Shown: positions 44,116 to 55,905 of the stretch, piece after piece
Position numbering within the stretch: the stretch's first letter is position 1
How the letters are laid out: the number at the start of each line of letters is the position of its first letter
Assembly: GCF_027943255.1 (NCBI RefSeq)
Contig: NC_072895.1
Span: 89,654,001-89,718,000, forward strand
DNA: 64,000 nucleotides
Origin: Anastrepha obliqua
Lineage: Eukaryota > Arthropoda > Insecta > Diptera > Tephritidae
Reading direction: 5' to 3'
The notes under the pieces: model-generated
Database searches by the model: none
What the model was told of the DNA's origin: nothing
Seen by the model: only the letters and a program-made list of their open reading frames with translations
Position numbers and translations under genes: made by a program

Positions 44116-45649
44116 TCTTATTACAAATATTTTATAATTTTTACTTTTATTTAAAAAAAATTTTTTTTCTGTTTTTTTTTCATTTTTTTTTTTTGTCTTT
44201 TTGTAATAAGCGAAATACAAAATATATTAATGTGAGATTAAAAAGTTGGAGTTGTTCTAATTTTTCTTAAAGAACTTTATTTTTCTCCATTATTGCATAT
44301 CATTTCCTTTAGACGTATTTCCTTGCAGCTCCTCCATAAAAAACATGATTGGAGTTAACTTTTTTCCATTCTTTTTGCGTAGCTCATTTTAACTGCTGGC
44401 ACTCATGACAGCAGACTTGGATGAAAATTTCATTAAGAGCAAAAACTATTCGAAAAAAAACCAAAAAACTTGTTTTCGTTTCATAATCATATTAATTAAG
44501 AAAAAATACACAAATTTGCTACGCAATTCAAAATTTATATAAATGGGCAAAAAGTAAGCATAGCTAAATAAGAAATTTAAGGCTACACTTTCATATGAAT
44601 GTCTTGTCAGCACTCCCTCAAGTATCACAATACACACTAATGCCAGCCTGCGCAATTACCCACACATTCAAACATACATATACATGAAGCTTAACTATGC
44701 CTATTCAGCAGCGAGAGAACCGCCAGTCACCTGCTTAATAGAGTCAGTCTGAAAAAGAAAAGTGTTTATCAGCATTTTGTGACGATTGTTATTATTTACG
44801 CAGCCACACCTTGCCAAATCGTAGACGCCCTACATAGCGAAAAACGTAGTCTAGTACATGCGATTATTAGCACAGAGTTTGGCCCAGATGTCTGAAAGAA
44901 ACTCGGCGCATGTGGAATATTAAATAAATTGGCTGAGCTACTTACGCAAAATGTGGAAGAATGGCAGTTAGTTGGGCTGTGAAAGCATTTACCATTGTCG
45001 CCACATAAATTATTTCCTCTCATCTAGAAAGGTAGTTACATTTTTCATATGACCCTAATTTTATGCTATATCACAGACGGCACAAGTAATCAGCAGGCTA
45101 CAAAGTAAGTATCCTGGCACACCTACTGATTGCTGTATGTACGTACAATAGAAACCTATCTACCTGTGATAATGAGAGCGAGCTATGTTTTGCTGTGCGA
45201 ATATTTGCGGTGGGCTGACACTCACACGTATGCAATGCTTGTCATGAGAGTTTTACCAAAATATGTGAAAAACATCCATACGTTACGTGAAAAGCTACTG
45301 CAAGTCAGCGAGTGAGCAACAATAGCTGGCCGCAAGCAATCTGCATGTCATAATTTTGTATAGTCAATCAAACACCTGGAGTTGAAGGCGTCCTGATAAA
45401 GAATAAATATATAAATAAATGGATCAAGGTCAATCATAAGCAAATGAAAATTAGAGAGAAGTAAGTAAGAGAAGTATTAATGTATGATTTTGTTAGGAAA
45501 GAAAAACAAAAAAATAACAGCAAAGCTCCGTCGAAAACTTATAGCGCAAAAGCTAATTAGCCCGGGGAAATCACACTACTGATGTATGTAAAGTACCGGA
45601 AATGTTTAAATAAAACAAGCCAGAGTTAAATTTCAGGGAAATTTATTTT
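44116..45649. other. Gene-free stretch
   Basis: Poly-T at 44150-44200. Open frames at 44796-45023 (minus) and 45130-45315 (plus) have no recognised relatives. Confidence 0.4.
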
Positions 45650-46137
45650 ATCTCCTTCAAAATATGGCCCGTCTGAAGCAACACACATGTGCCAACATTT
45701 GATCCAGTCCTCCATGCACCCCTGGTAGGCCGACGAAGGGATGGTCTTCAGCTTCTACGTCGCACTCTCTTTGATCTCCTCTATCGACTGAAATCTCCTT
45801 CCACGAAGTAGTAACTTCAACTTGGGAAACCAAAAAGAAGTCACACGAGGCCATATCAGGTGAATACGGTGCTTGCGCGATGCAATTAACTTGGTGTTTG
45901 GTCAAATAATCCAGCACAATTTGGGCTCGGTGCGATAGCGCGTTATCATCACTCAAAATCCAAGAATTGTTTGCCCACATTTCCGGCCATTTGTGACGTA
46001 CAGCATATCTCAAACGCTTCTAAACGGATAAATAATATTCCTTATTGACCGTCTGGCCCGATGGAAGGTACTTATGGTGCACTAGGCCTTGGCAATCGAA
46101 GAAAACAGGCAACATTTCCTTCCCGGTACTTTTTGAT
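45650..46137 (-). mobile_element. Mariner D34D transposase catalytic fragment
   Basis: The minus strand reads VFFDCQGLVHHKYLPSGQTV then NKEYY (about 46020-46115), a stop, and MRYAVRHKWPEMWANNSWIL in 45657-46013. SDDNALSHRAQIVLDYL and APYSPDMASCDFFL follow. The second acidic motif (DDNALSH for the usual HDNAPSH) and the third (Asp of CDFF) are separated by 34 residues, the mariner D34D spacing. The remainder (HPFVGLPGVHGGLDQMLAHV, normally continuous with the preceding segment) shows frameshift damage. The first catalytic Asp and the DNA-binding half are absent; sequence is lost from 46137 on, 13 bases before the pogo-like element. Inactive. Confidence 0.88.
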
Positions 46138-46150
46138 CATAGGGTATATA

Positions 46151-46740
46151 CAGTAGGTTCTGTTTTTATGCGGTAGATACGTTCCGCAAGAAACAGCATA
46201 AAAAAAGCTACTAGTTCTATAGTAAAACTATAGATACGTTTCAAAAGTGCTAAAACCGCATAAATCTGAAATAATGTAATAAAATCGCATAAAAAAGGGC
46301 ACTAGTCTCATATTATAACTATAGATACGTTCCATAGACCGCATGAATCTGAAATAATTAAATAAAATCGCATAAACAAAATATTGTATTTTTGAAAATT
46401 ATATCTTTATTTAAGAAACGTCAGAATCGAAAAATAAATTTAAGTCAGAAATAAAATCAGACAATACCCACATGTTGCGCGTTCGTTTAGGATTTGGCGT
46501 AAAATCACTTTCGTCACTTGAGGAAATGTACACGTCTGATCTAGATGGTTATGCAGGCGGTTCCATACTTGTAGGGTTAGCATTTCTGATGTAATCTGTG
46601 ACAAGTTTTTGCTTAGCTGGCTTAGAATCTTGTTTATATGTATAATTCCCGATAGGTCGACATGCATTTTGTAATTTAAAAAAAAACCGCACTATTTCAA
46701 AACCGCATAAAAAAAAGCCGCATAAAAACAGAACCTACTG
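46151..46740 (-). mobile_element. Pogo/Tigger-like element, internally deleted, with TIRs
   Basis: 590 bases flanked by TA (46149-46150, 46741-46742). Inverted repeats of at least 23 bp begin CAGTAGGTTCTGTTTTTATG and continue CGG at both ends. The CAG start, TA target and ATGCGG/ATACGTTCC subterminal words are those of pogo/Tigger elements. The segment 46172-46377 holds three degenerate repeats of TAGATACGTTCC...GCATAAA. The minus strand retains the C-terminal tail of a transposase (46411-46674); the catalytic and DNA-binding domains are deleted. Such deleted derivatives behave as MITEs. Confidence 0.85.
46411..46674 (-). pseudogene. Pogo-like transposase C-terminal tail with PIP-box-like motif
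   Basis: Reading the minus strand in one frame gives RPIGNYTYKQDSKPAKQKLV then TDYIRNANPTS. After one stop (TAA) it continues YISSSDESDFTPNPKRTRN and DLNLFFDSDVS before the terminal TAA at 46411-46413, with AAATAAAG just beyond. QKLVTDYI fits the PCNA-interaction box QxxhxxaA (Q, V, Y, I), and pogo transposase of Drosophila is known to bind PCNA through such a C-terminal box. The acidic end is also usual for this group. No N-terminal part remains, so this is a relic. The tail supports the pogo assignment independently of the inverted repeats. Confidence 0.75.
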
Positions 46741-46742
46741 TA

Positions 46743-48888
46743 TATTAAACTCTACCGTTTAAGACTAAAAAATTGGTATTTTTTTGGCGTTCTATGATAG
46801 CAGCGATGAAAACGGACATTTTTGATTACATAGAGTGGTTTCATTTGAATCATCTTTAGTCCTAATCCTAATCCACAGCGCATCCATTCCTCAATTAGCT
46901 GAATCTGTGGGCACCAGAATGTTTAGGTACCTATAAAGATAAATTTAGTTGTAGCATTGAAAATACGGCTCAAACCGTAATGTCGGGTATTTTTTAGGAG
47001 CTTGACAACTTACAATTATAATCTAGTAGAAAATTTCATTGCATTTATTTTCTAAATATGGTATCTGGTATTTATGGAATATGGTTCCTTCGATTAGTCT
47101 TGATTACTTTTTACAGTAAATCACGCCGTATGGCATCAATGGTGGCGTGAATATTTCAATAAATTGACTATTAAGCGCGGCATAGCAAGTTTCACCGCCT
47201 TGTTTTTGTTTTTGAAAAGGTTGAAATCAAAATGTCAGAAACATCTCAGAGCTGCCATCACACTAATGGTATGTGGGGCATGCTCCCACTAATGCTAAAA
47301 AATTCTGCACCTCGTCTAATTCAACCCTGGGACCACAAAAGTATAACTTCTGAGTAAAGCCGCGTTTATGCCCGGAAACACAACAGGTACTTGCGTCCAG
47401 GTTCCTTAATTGCGTCGTTTTGTTGGAACTAAGTGTCGTCGATGTTTGGCTGATTAATTTTTGGAAACAAAAGTTCAGTCTGTGTTTTCGTTAACGCTCG
47501 CCATTCACCGTAACTGCAGCGCCTTCCTCATTTCGGAAGTAATAAAGCCCGATAATTCCGTCAGTGATCTATGAACCTTGCGAACATATTTATTTATTTA
47601 TTATATTTTTTTAAAGTAAATTTCCACAATTTCGAAGCGTTGTCCTGATGACTTCCGATTCACAATGACTTGCTAGACCTCACTGCAGAGAAATATCTAC
47701 ACAGCTGGCCATTCTCAGCTGTTAAACCATAGTTTTCAATATCCATATTTCTCATGAAGCTAAAAAAACAACGGAAATAAACCAGAAGGAATAACAAATG
47801 AATCTTTTCACGTGGCATTCAGATTTAAGTTCACTTCTGATATCATCAACTTATCTATGTGAAAAAAAATGTGTAAGACTGAAGCAAAAGTCGCAAAATT
47901 TTGTGATAAAGACGCAGTGGGTTGGTTCAAAAGAAAGCCAATCACGGATTATTTGCCATGAAGTGTCTATGCTTCGTGTGATTAGAAGGCAGTCATACAC
48001 TAAAATTTATTTCCCTTGGACCAAGTATTAAATTTTGAGCTTTACTCTGAATAAATAACCAAATCGAAGCACGCAATCCACCACAAGCGGCCAGCGACCG
48101 TGGTAGGATGGGTACTGTGTTTGTACAATTCGAAATTTCCAATAATAATCAAAACATTTCACAGTGAGTCCTGCTTGATTGAGGTCCTTTAAATTCATTG
48201 GCATCCTTCGTTATGCCAGGTTGGCTTCAGTTTTCGAGTTAATGATATTCAAGAATTGTGGTTGCTGAGAGCCTTATCTTTGAACAATTATATTTTAAAG
48301 AAAGCCCATGGTGTTAATTTTCGGATATAACTAAGATTTATTAAGCAATTTTGTATCCTTACTTATTTATGGCTTTTTTCGTTTCTTTTACATTTAAGTG
48401 TAGTTTTATCTGTAAGACTCAGTCTTAAAACACAGAGTCGTGCAAAATTTTAGCAGAATAGCTTTAAAACTGAAGGATTACTGGTAAAAATGTTGAAATT
48501 CCAACAAATTTATTAAGCAGAATATTCCAAAAATAAAAATAAAAATAAAAAAATTATGTTTTCTTAATATAACAAAAAAATATTAAAGAATATTAATTTT
48601 ATATTTAAATATATATAAAATAATTTTTTTTAATATAAAAAATGTAAAAAAATTAAGAATTTATATAATGAGTATTTTCTTTTAATTAATTCGTTTTCTA
48701 AGTTAAAAATTTGTTTTGGAAAGAAACATTTTCAAATACTGTTATCTCTTAAATTGAAGCCACCCTAACCAAACGTGGAACACCATTGATTTTAGAAAGC
48801 TTCTGTCAAATTGTATCAACTATCACAACTTTTGTGGAAAAATTGGTTGAAAATCGGAGCTCAGGGTAACTCATCAATTTCATTTTAA
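46743..48888. other. Gene-free stretch
   Basis: AT-rich, with very AT-rich DNA at 48530-48670. No gene or repeat recognised. Confidence 0.4.
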
Positions 48889-49135
48889 GGCGGCCGCCGT
48901 ATATGTTGGTGTGTTGAGTATGAGTTGGTAAGCGACTAACATATAGCAGTGGTCAGGTCCAAAACCCACTGTGGACATGAAACTCCAAATGGTAGAAGGA
49001 GTTTTTCTAATAGCCGTTCCTCCTCGGTAGGCAAGGGCAAACCTCCGGGTGTATTTCATAAAAATCGATCTGCCGTTCGGAGGCGGCATGAGACTGTAGG
49101 TCCTACCATTTGTGGAGAAATAGCAAGACGCACTT
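48889..49135 (+). mobile_element. SINE copy, plus orientation, diverged head
   Basis: Begins GGCGGCCGCCGTATATGTTG at the head. The body is recognisable as the reverse complement of the shared core (CTGCCGTTCGGAGGCGGCAT, GTAGGTCCTACCATTTGTGG) and ends near GCAAGACGCAC. The box B region is degraded. Confidence 0.8.
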
Positions 49136-50084
49136 ACAAAACTACATAATTTTCAATGTTGACAGTGTCTTTTAACATATTTCTATTATAACTAACGACC
49201 TGAGCTTCCAGGTGGCTTCCCAAAAATTTAATTTTATATGGATTTAGGGATAAACCTTTTAAAAAAGATCATCGAACAGGACGAAAAAAGGCCAGGTGCG
49301 TGTGGCCAATCGAAGGCGTCCAACGGAGGATTAATACATTACTGTAGCTGTTTAATAAGGTGAACTAACTCGGAACAGAAAATTTGAGTAAATTTGTTTC
49401 TGGTGTGCGCTTTGACCACAAATGCTAACTATTTTTCATATAAAGGAGAAAAAAAAATTTAGTACAAAGTTAAAAAAAATCCTGTTGCGAATAAAACATT
49501 TTATTTTATTTTCCATTCAGTTATTGTAACGGGTTCAATATTTGCTCTTTCGCTGACATACCAGTAGTAAGGATATTTCAATAATCAGGGCAAAACTTTT
49601 TGGGAAAAAAAATGTTCGACTTAATTGGCCAAGTAGCTAAAAATTAAATATGCATAAAAGCGCTTTTAACTCGCTTAAGTGATTTTGTAGTCAATATTAA
49701 GTGAAAATAAATTGAAAAAAACTGCTTTGTGAAAAATCATTAATGCAAATTATCCATTTTAATAGAAGTTGCAATTGACGGATTAAGTGAAGTTTGAAAT
49801 AATCAGGAAGTTTTTATTTATAAGAAGTATTTGTGCATGCCAGTGAAGACCGCTACGTTTTTTTTTGGCCTTCTTTGAGTACTTTTTTATTATTACCAGC
49901 TACGTTTTTGAAATAAAGCAGTTTAAGCAAAAAAAAAAAATACTCTCTTCGAAATTGTATCTATAGTTCTGCTATTCTGCGGCAGCTTTTTACTCGATAT
50001 CTTTAAAAATCATTTTCCGAGCCTGCGTATAAAATCACGCTGGCTTATCTCTGTGTTTTTTGTTCTTTTTTGTTTGAAATATTC
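49136..50084. other. Gene-free stretch
   Basis: AT-rich, no gene recognised. Confidence 0.4.
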
Positions 50085-50305
50085 TATTTAGTGGTTGGAC
50101 TACCATTCGGAGTACGTAGATTCGAATCTTTGTGCCTGGAATACCAAAATGAACGAAATTTCTTTTCTAATAATGATCGACTGACGGCAGACAATGGTAA
50201 GCCCCCTGGTATATTTCTGCCATGAAAGAGCTTCTCATAAAACAAATATCTGCCGTTCGGAGTCAGCTTAAAAATGTACATAGGTCCCGCCATTTGTGCC
50301 AATTA
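50085..50305 (+). mobile_element. SINE copy, plus orientation
   Basis: The head has TTAGTGGTTGGACTACCATT and the box B-like AGATTCGAATCTTTG. The body includes TATATTTCTGCCATGAAAGA, ATATCTGCCGTTCGGAGTCA and TAGGTCCCGCCATTTGTG. The minus-strand 72-codon frame across it is part of the repeat. Confidence 0.85.
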
Positions 50306-52199
50306 TTTATTTTTTATTTTTTTGATAGATTCACTTATAACGGAAATATTTTAGAGCAATGGACAGCTTTGAATTAGGCTTTTCCATATATATTGACTTT
50401 TTTCTTAACTTCCCTAAGTTTTCTTTTTTGTTTTTTTGTGAGCCAAATTTTTTTTTCAGCAGCAATAAATTTCATAAGAGAGTTTCTGACAAACTTTGTC
50501 GTGTCATCTACGTCCAAGTATATATTTCGAATTGCCCAACGTCGTTAAGATCATACTTTTAATTTTGCACCGAGCAACAGCACTCGCTTTCCACGCTATG
50601 AAGATGAACCGATTTAAAAACCAAAAAAACTCATGAAAATTCATTTAAGAATCAGCTATACGCTTGAGTGGTATAAATTGAGCTACTACTTTGGAAACTC
50701 GTGTGCTTTTTTCTGAATTATCATTATTTTTATATATTTTTTTGTTTGGTGTTTTTTATTCTCTATTTCAAATGTTTTTTCAGGCGGCTGCGCCTATAAT
50801 CGGGCGTCTACTATACAAGTGCACCCGCCACATTTTTCGTTTTATCAGCCACAGTAATTTTTATAAATAAACCTATTATTAAAACAAAAACTATTTCACT
50901 TGAAAATGCATATAGTTAAAAGCAATTAGAATTGCTCAAAAGCTTTAAAATTTTACTAAAATGCCTCTACCACTAATCATATACCGCTCAATGTTACTCA
51001 TACGCCCCCACCACGCACAAGCACAACTCTCTAATTTATAATTTAAATGCAAAAGCTTCAAAGCCCATTGGAGTTTTTCCCCATGGACATTTTTTTGTGG
51101 TTTTTATTGTTTTTGTTTTTTTGTTGCCAACAATTTTCAAATGAAATTGTGCCAATTACAGCATGTTACACTTGAACAGCAACAACAAGAAGTCACAGCA
51201 GTAGCAGCAGCAGCTAAAACTATTACTATTATTGCGATTACTCTTTTTACAGCTGCCACCCGGCCAACTTTAATACTCGTACCGCCCGCTTGCTGTGCAA
51301 CAATTATGCATAGGGCGTGCGCACTCAAGAGTTGGAGCACTGGCTGCGCCCATTAAATAAAAAGTGCAACGTTTTTAATTGCATTTCGACATGAAAGCGG
51401 CACAAAAGCACGTATTCACACACACTCATGCACACACACGAAAAGCATACACACACACACATACAAACAGTATGAAACTAATGAAATCAAAACACGTGCA
51501 ACGGAAATGATAAAGAAAAAAATTGTGAGCAAAAAAATCTGTTACCAGAAAAATGTTCTATTAAAAGAACTGGGTACGCGTGTATTTGAATTAAGGTACG
51601 GAGCAGAGGTATGCGGCGCAAAAGCTGATACTACTATTTTTGCCACGAACACTATGTTATATATGCGCAGTCTCTATTGTCGCCGGAACTGACGAAGTTG
51701 TGCCGAAAATAGTTTTATAATTACAGGCGAACTAACATTAAAATTTATTTTTGAATGTGGGAAAGTTTGTTGGCAGCCAAACAAAGAGAAGAAGAAAGAA
51801 ATAATAGCTGCATACATACATAGGTAAAGGACGCATATGCGTATGTATGTATACATGTAAAGGGTTTTATAATAGGAAAATTCTGTGAAACAAGTTTTGT
51901 GTGAGATTTGCATTGAGGGAACTTCTTGCTAATTGAAAGGCTCGTGTGAGTTATGCCATATCAAGTGATAGAAGTATTTATAATTAATTATTCCAAAATT
52001 GGTTTATTTATAGGCTTGAGTACATATAAGAGAAAAGAAACTGAAAAAATTTTGAAAGAATTTTATTATGTCGAGATTTATTCAGTGTGGAAAATTTTGG
52101 TATAGAGCTCCTTAAACCTTTTCATTCTACAGTTCTTAAATCAAAGTTGTATTTTCTTGTACAGTACACGTTTCGTGTCGATAAAAGAGGACTTGAAAA
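50306..52199. other. Gene-free stretch
   Basis: Contains CA-rich simple sequence at 51417-51470 and CAG/CAA-rich DNA at 51175-51220, which gives short poly-Ala/Gln chance frames. No gene recognised. Confidence 0.4.
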
Positions 52200-52499
52200 A
52201 TGCATTACTTTGCTGCATATCTGTTGGCGGTGCCTAAAGCTCCAAAAGTTCTGATAACAAGAAAATCTTGAGCTCCGCTGCTACTGAAGTTGACTCCGAA
52301 TGCCTCTCCAAAGTGATCAGTGTATAGAATGGGAAGTCTGTTGAAGAACTGCTTGCTCAGGGTTGTGAGAAATTCTCGTCACTGTGTTACGCTAGCGGCT
52401 GATGCTGCTGATACCGGTGACGAAAAGAAGAAAGCCAAGAAAGAAGCGAAGAAGGAAAAATCACAATCTGAGGATGATGATTTCGGTATCTTCGAATAA
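52200..52499 (+). pseudogene. RpLP2: Processed pseudogene of ribosomal stalk protein P2
   Basis: Acidic ribosomal protein P2 forms the lateral stalk of the 60S subunit with P0 and P1 and recruits elongation factors. Here the sequence starts MHYFAAYLLAV (P2 proteins start MRYVAAYLLAV). After a frameshift it reads SDNKKILSSAATEVDSECLS, then KVIS, and after another GKSVEELLAQGCEKFSSL. It ends AADTGDEKKKAKKEAKKEKS, then QSEDDDFGIFE and TAA. The conserved acidic P-domain end (usually ESEDDDMGF.LF.) is thus recognisable. The Ala/Gly hinge is shortened, and 300 bases compare with about 340 in the intact gene. No intron interrupts it, and the several frameshifts show it is dead. A processed retrocopy made by LINE machinery is inferred. 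No poly-A tail remains visible. Confidence 0.85.
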
Positions 52500-52889
52500 T
52501 CAGCCGCTAGTTTTACATATTAAAAGAACGCGCAAAAGTTTGTGGGTTACCGCTCAAGTTTCGGTCAACGGCGTCAAAAAGGGAAGGGCATAAAGTTGAT
52601 GTAAAATTTGGTAGATTCTTTACGAGGTTGACACTTCGACCACATAGTCTTTTGACCCCTAAAATTTCATAAAAAAGTATAATATTTGTTTCTTCTCGTC
52701 TCGCAATTTGACAAATCTAAACACAGTTGAGTCTTATATCTATAAAATACAAGAAGGCCAAATTGTAGGAGAGAGAACGTTTAAAATTTCATTCGATTAA
52801 CACTTTTATACGTTTTTATATATTTTTAACATTTTATAAATTTTTTTGTTTAATTTTTTAGTATAAATTATAAAAACTTTTTTTTTCTT
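52500..52889. other. Gene-free stretch after the RpLP2 pseudogene
   Basis: AT-rich; no A tail or target duplication for the retrocopy was identified. Confidence 0.4.
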
Positions 52890-53375
52890 TTTGAAAAATT
52901 AAATATTTTTATTGAATTTTTTTGGAAAATAATTAATTATTTACCTTGAAATTTTTTTTGGAAAAAATTTATTATTTTATTAAAAATTTGCTTTTTGTAA
53001 GAAAAAAATGTATTATATGTATTTATATTGAGAATCTTGAATTCGAAAAAAAATGAATATGGAAAAAATTTAGTTTTTTTATTGAAATTTTGTTTTGGTA
53101 AACATTTATTATTTTTATTGTAAATTTTCTTTTTGTAAAAAAATTAATTATTTTTAGTGAATTTTTTCTTTAGAAAGAAGTAAAATATTTTTATTCAAAA
53201 TTTTTGGAAAAATCGCTGATACTTTTCTTTTTGGAAAAAGTTTAATATTTTTATTGACATTTTTTTTTTGGTAAAAATTTATTATTTTTATTGAAAATTT
53301 TCTTTTTTTAAAAAAATTTATTATTTTATTGAAAATTTTGTTTTGCAGAAAAAAGTGAAATATTTTTGTTCAACA
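52890..53375. repeat. AT-rich minisatellite with about 45-55-bp units
   Basis: About nine imperfect units of the form TTTTTGGAAAAAATTTATTA followed by TTTTTATTGAAAATTTTC. One unit carries AAAATCGCTGATACTTTTC, echoing the AAAATCGCTGATTTCTG core of the satellite at 24.9-25.7 kb. Confidence 0.7.
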
Positions 53376-55579
53376 TTAATGGCAAAAATCTTCTTTTTTC
53401 TTGCATTTTCAAAAACACACCTTCAAATTTTTATTTCTATATTTTTTATATTTTTTGTTTTATTAATAGCTCAGCCAGTGCTCAGTGCACACGGCAAGTT
53501 TCTAATGGTATTCCCATAACTTTTCGGGTTATATTCAAATACGTACAGAAAATCCATAAAAAATTTGTGCTCAAGCGAAGCTATCAAATATTCACCGTTG
53601 CATGGTGCCAAGGTTCAATTTTTAAGAGCTTCGCTGCATAGAAGCCCGGAATTTACTAAATGCCCAATGTTTTGATGACTTTTAGGACATTTGTCAACTG
53701 CAGCTTCTTGGCATGGATGCGCGATTTCGGAACATTCCACAACAAGAAGCTTAGCGGCATCAAACTGAACAATTTTCGTGGCCATTTCATGACAGCACTA
53801 CAAAATATAGTAGCCATAAACGGAAATCTGCTGCTCCAGCGTACGAGTATTACTTGCCACGGTGATTGGCATGTAGCAGTGACAGCATAATAGAAAACAG
53901 AATTGAAAAGCCCCGCGAAAAAAACACTATGGCCGCCGCGGTCTATCAACAACTAACCATCCTGATTGAAAAACCCTATATACTTATATGTAAATAATAT
54001 TTCCATGTCCTCACGCTGCAAGCGTCAAGGCCCAGTAGGCATTTTCTTCTCACACGCAAGCACACATACATATACATCTAGCTCTAGGTGGTTTACTTAT
54101 TCTGCATTGCATGCTTGAGTGCCATTAAATCCGCGCCGAAATAAGACAAAAAAAAACTCAAAAAATCACAAAAAGGCGCAGAAACAACAGGCGCAATGTA
54201 ATAAACAGTAACAAAATAGTTGTGTCGGCAAAAGCAGTCAGAAAATTTCTACAAAAGCTGTTGAAAAAGCGTAAAACTGCATTGAAAAAATAGCGACGCA
54301 CAGCAATAATAGAGTCTGGAAGACCAGCTGAAAAAAGCAGCAAGAGCATTGTTTTGAACATAGCGGAGGAAAGTTGTGAATAGTGGGTGTGGTAGACATT
54401 TTGCACTATTTTTCGTGAAAATTATAATACTAATCAGAAATATTTGGGTGCGAAATGAATTACTTTCCGATTTAATTTTTACTCTTCAACGAATTGCTCT
54501 TGAAAAGAAAGCCTCAGTAGGTCTATAGACAGCATTCCTCATACAAAAGTGGGTCAATAAGTGCCTAAAAATAGTATAAAAATAATCTTCCTTATTTCAG
54601 TCTACATTTCCCCTGACAGCCAGATGGCTCTGAATAACTAAATAAGTAAATGCTGGACATCTCTTAACGAGATGGTGGAATGATTTCGCCCAAATATCTT
54701 CCATTGAGGGCAAATGTAGGGCAGGCACACTAACGAAACTTAGCACCAAACTACCTAAGGAGGGCATAAACAATCATATATTAAGGGTATCATATACTAG
54801 GTATACCCTTACCGACGTGTAAGATACCTCTTACCTTTGAGAAATTTATAATGGCAGCGAATGCAGGATGGCGTAACGAGCCTACTTGCAGAATAGCCTG
54901 GCATTTGTGGTCGACTTTTAGTGCCAAACGCACCGCTTCTTTGCTAAGCCTAACTAAGCATAGTCTTAGCACAATAGCTAGGCATGCAGGCACATGAATG
55001 CTGTCATGGATGAAAGCGGTTCAGATGAAGCAAAGAAAGAGACAATTTTGCTTTGACGAGACACTTTTCCAAGACAGTCGGTTCTACCCAGTTTACTGGA
55101 ACGACCTTGTAGTATGATTATAAGTTGAATATGCCTAATGTAGTATACTCAGTTGTTTTTAATTTAATTAATACATGCTTCATATTTCAAAGGTTCGGCA
55201 TGTGCCTAAATTGTTTGTCCGCCCACTCATCGGAATCAAATTACATTTCTCTTTGTAAGTCAAAGATTTGCCATTCAAAGTAAACAATTGTTCAATGAGT
55301 TGAAAGGCTTCAGCACTGAAGTGGCGAAGGTATGCTACAATTTTCATCGGTTTAAGTTGGTTTTAGCAGGGATCGGGCAAGTTCTTCATGCGTATCACAA
55401 TGGGATATGAGACTGAGTGTATCGCACAGTGGGCAAACGCTATAACCTAACCTATTTCAGTAAACATTTTTGTTTTTTTATTATAGTCTTATTTTGGCTC
55501 GATACAATTCACTCAGCATTTCCTACGGACCTTTGTTGTATGTGAAAATTTCCCAACTCCACCATTAAAAATTCGAAAC
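53376..55579. other. Gene-free stretch with one GC-richer island
   Basis: The segment 53646-53955 has lower AT content and open frames on both strands (53660-53890 plus; 53656-53952 minus). No family was recognised, so a gene fragment cannot be asserted. AAGGGTAT and ATACCCTT form a short hairpin at 54783-54810. CCTAACCTA near 55445 is too short to be telomeric. Confidence 0.35.
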
Positions 55580-55905
55580 GCATATCATAATTTTTTTTTT
55601 GTCTTACAGCTCTTTGTCAGCTTTGACCCGCTGAACCTGGTACCCCCATATATCTCGATCGCTTGCGACTTTCTTCCAACTTCTTACCCCAAGTTTATTG
55701 GTGTGCTCCTCTAGTTCGTCAATCCATTTTTTTCTCGGTCTTCCTCTTGCTCTGGCGTTGAAGACTCTGGCTTTTAAAATTTTCTTCTGCGCCCTCGTAC
55801 CGTTCACTTTTGTTATATGAACCGCAGCCATCTTAACTGGTGCGCTTCGATCAAACGTATAGCATTTTCGCCATTCATAAGCTGATTAGCTCACCGTTCC
55901 ACCTT
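55580..55905 (-). mobile_element. LINE ORF2 C-terminal remnant
   Basis: The minus strand reads ENAIRLIEAHQLRWLRFI and then, after a frameshift, VNGTRAQKKILKARVFNARA, RGRPRKKWIDELEEHTNKLG and VRSWKKVASDRDIW. This is the post-RT region LRWLGH...GRPRxRWxDxxEED...W...A.DR.xW common to several LINE clades. It is related in layout, but not in detailed sequence, to 32870-33205. The RT domain is absent. A T run on the plus strand near 55591-55600 (A run on the element strand) may be the poly-A tail. Confidence 0.8.

Noticed and set aside
51137..51356. Ala/Cys-rich and Gln/Ala-rich frames on both strands
   Set aside because: Result of CAG/CAA/CTGC simple repeats.
52200..52499. Functional RpLP2 gene
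   Set aside because: Several frameshifts, a shortened hinge, and no intact frame from the ATG to the acidic end.
54158..54406. 82-codon hydrophobic minus-strand frame
   Set aside because: Complement of an A/AG-rich stretch; no recognisable family and no coding-like composition.
55430..55460. Telomere-like CCTAACCTA
   Set aside because: Only two units; flies lack TTAGG telomeres and the surrounding DNA is ordinary.
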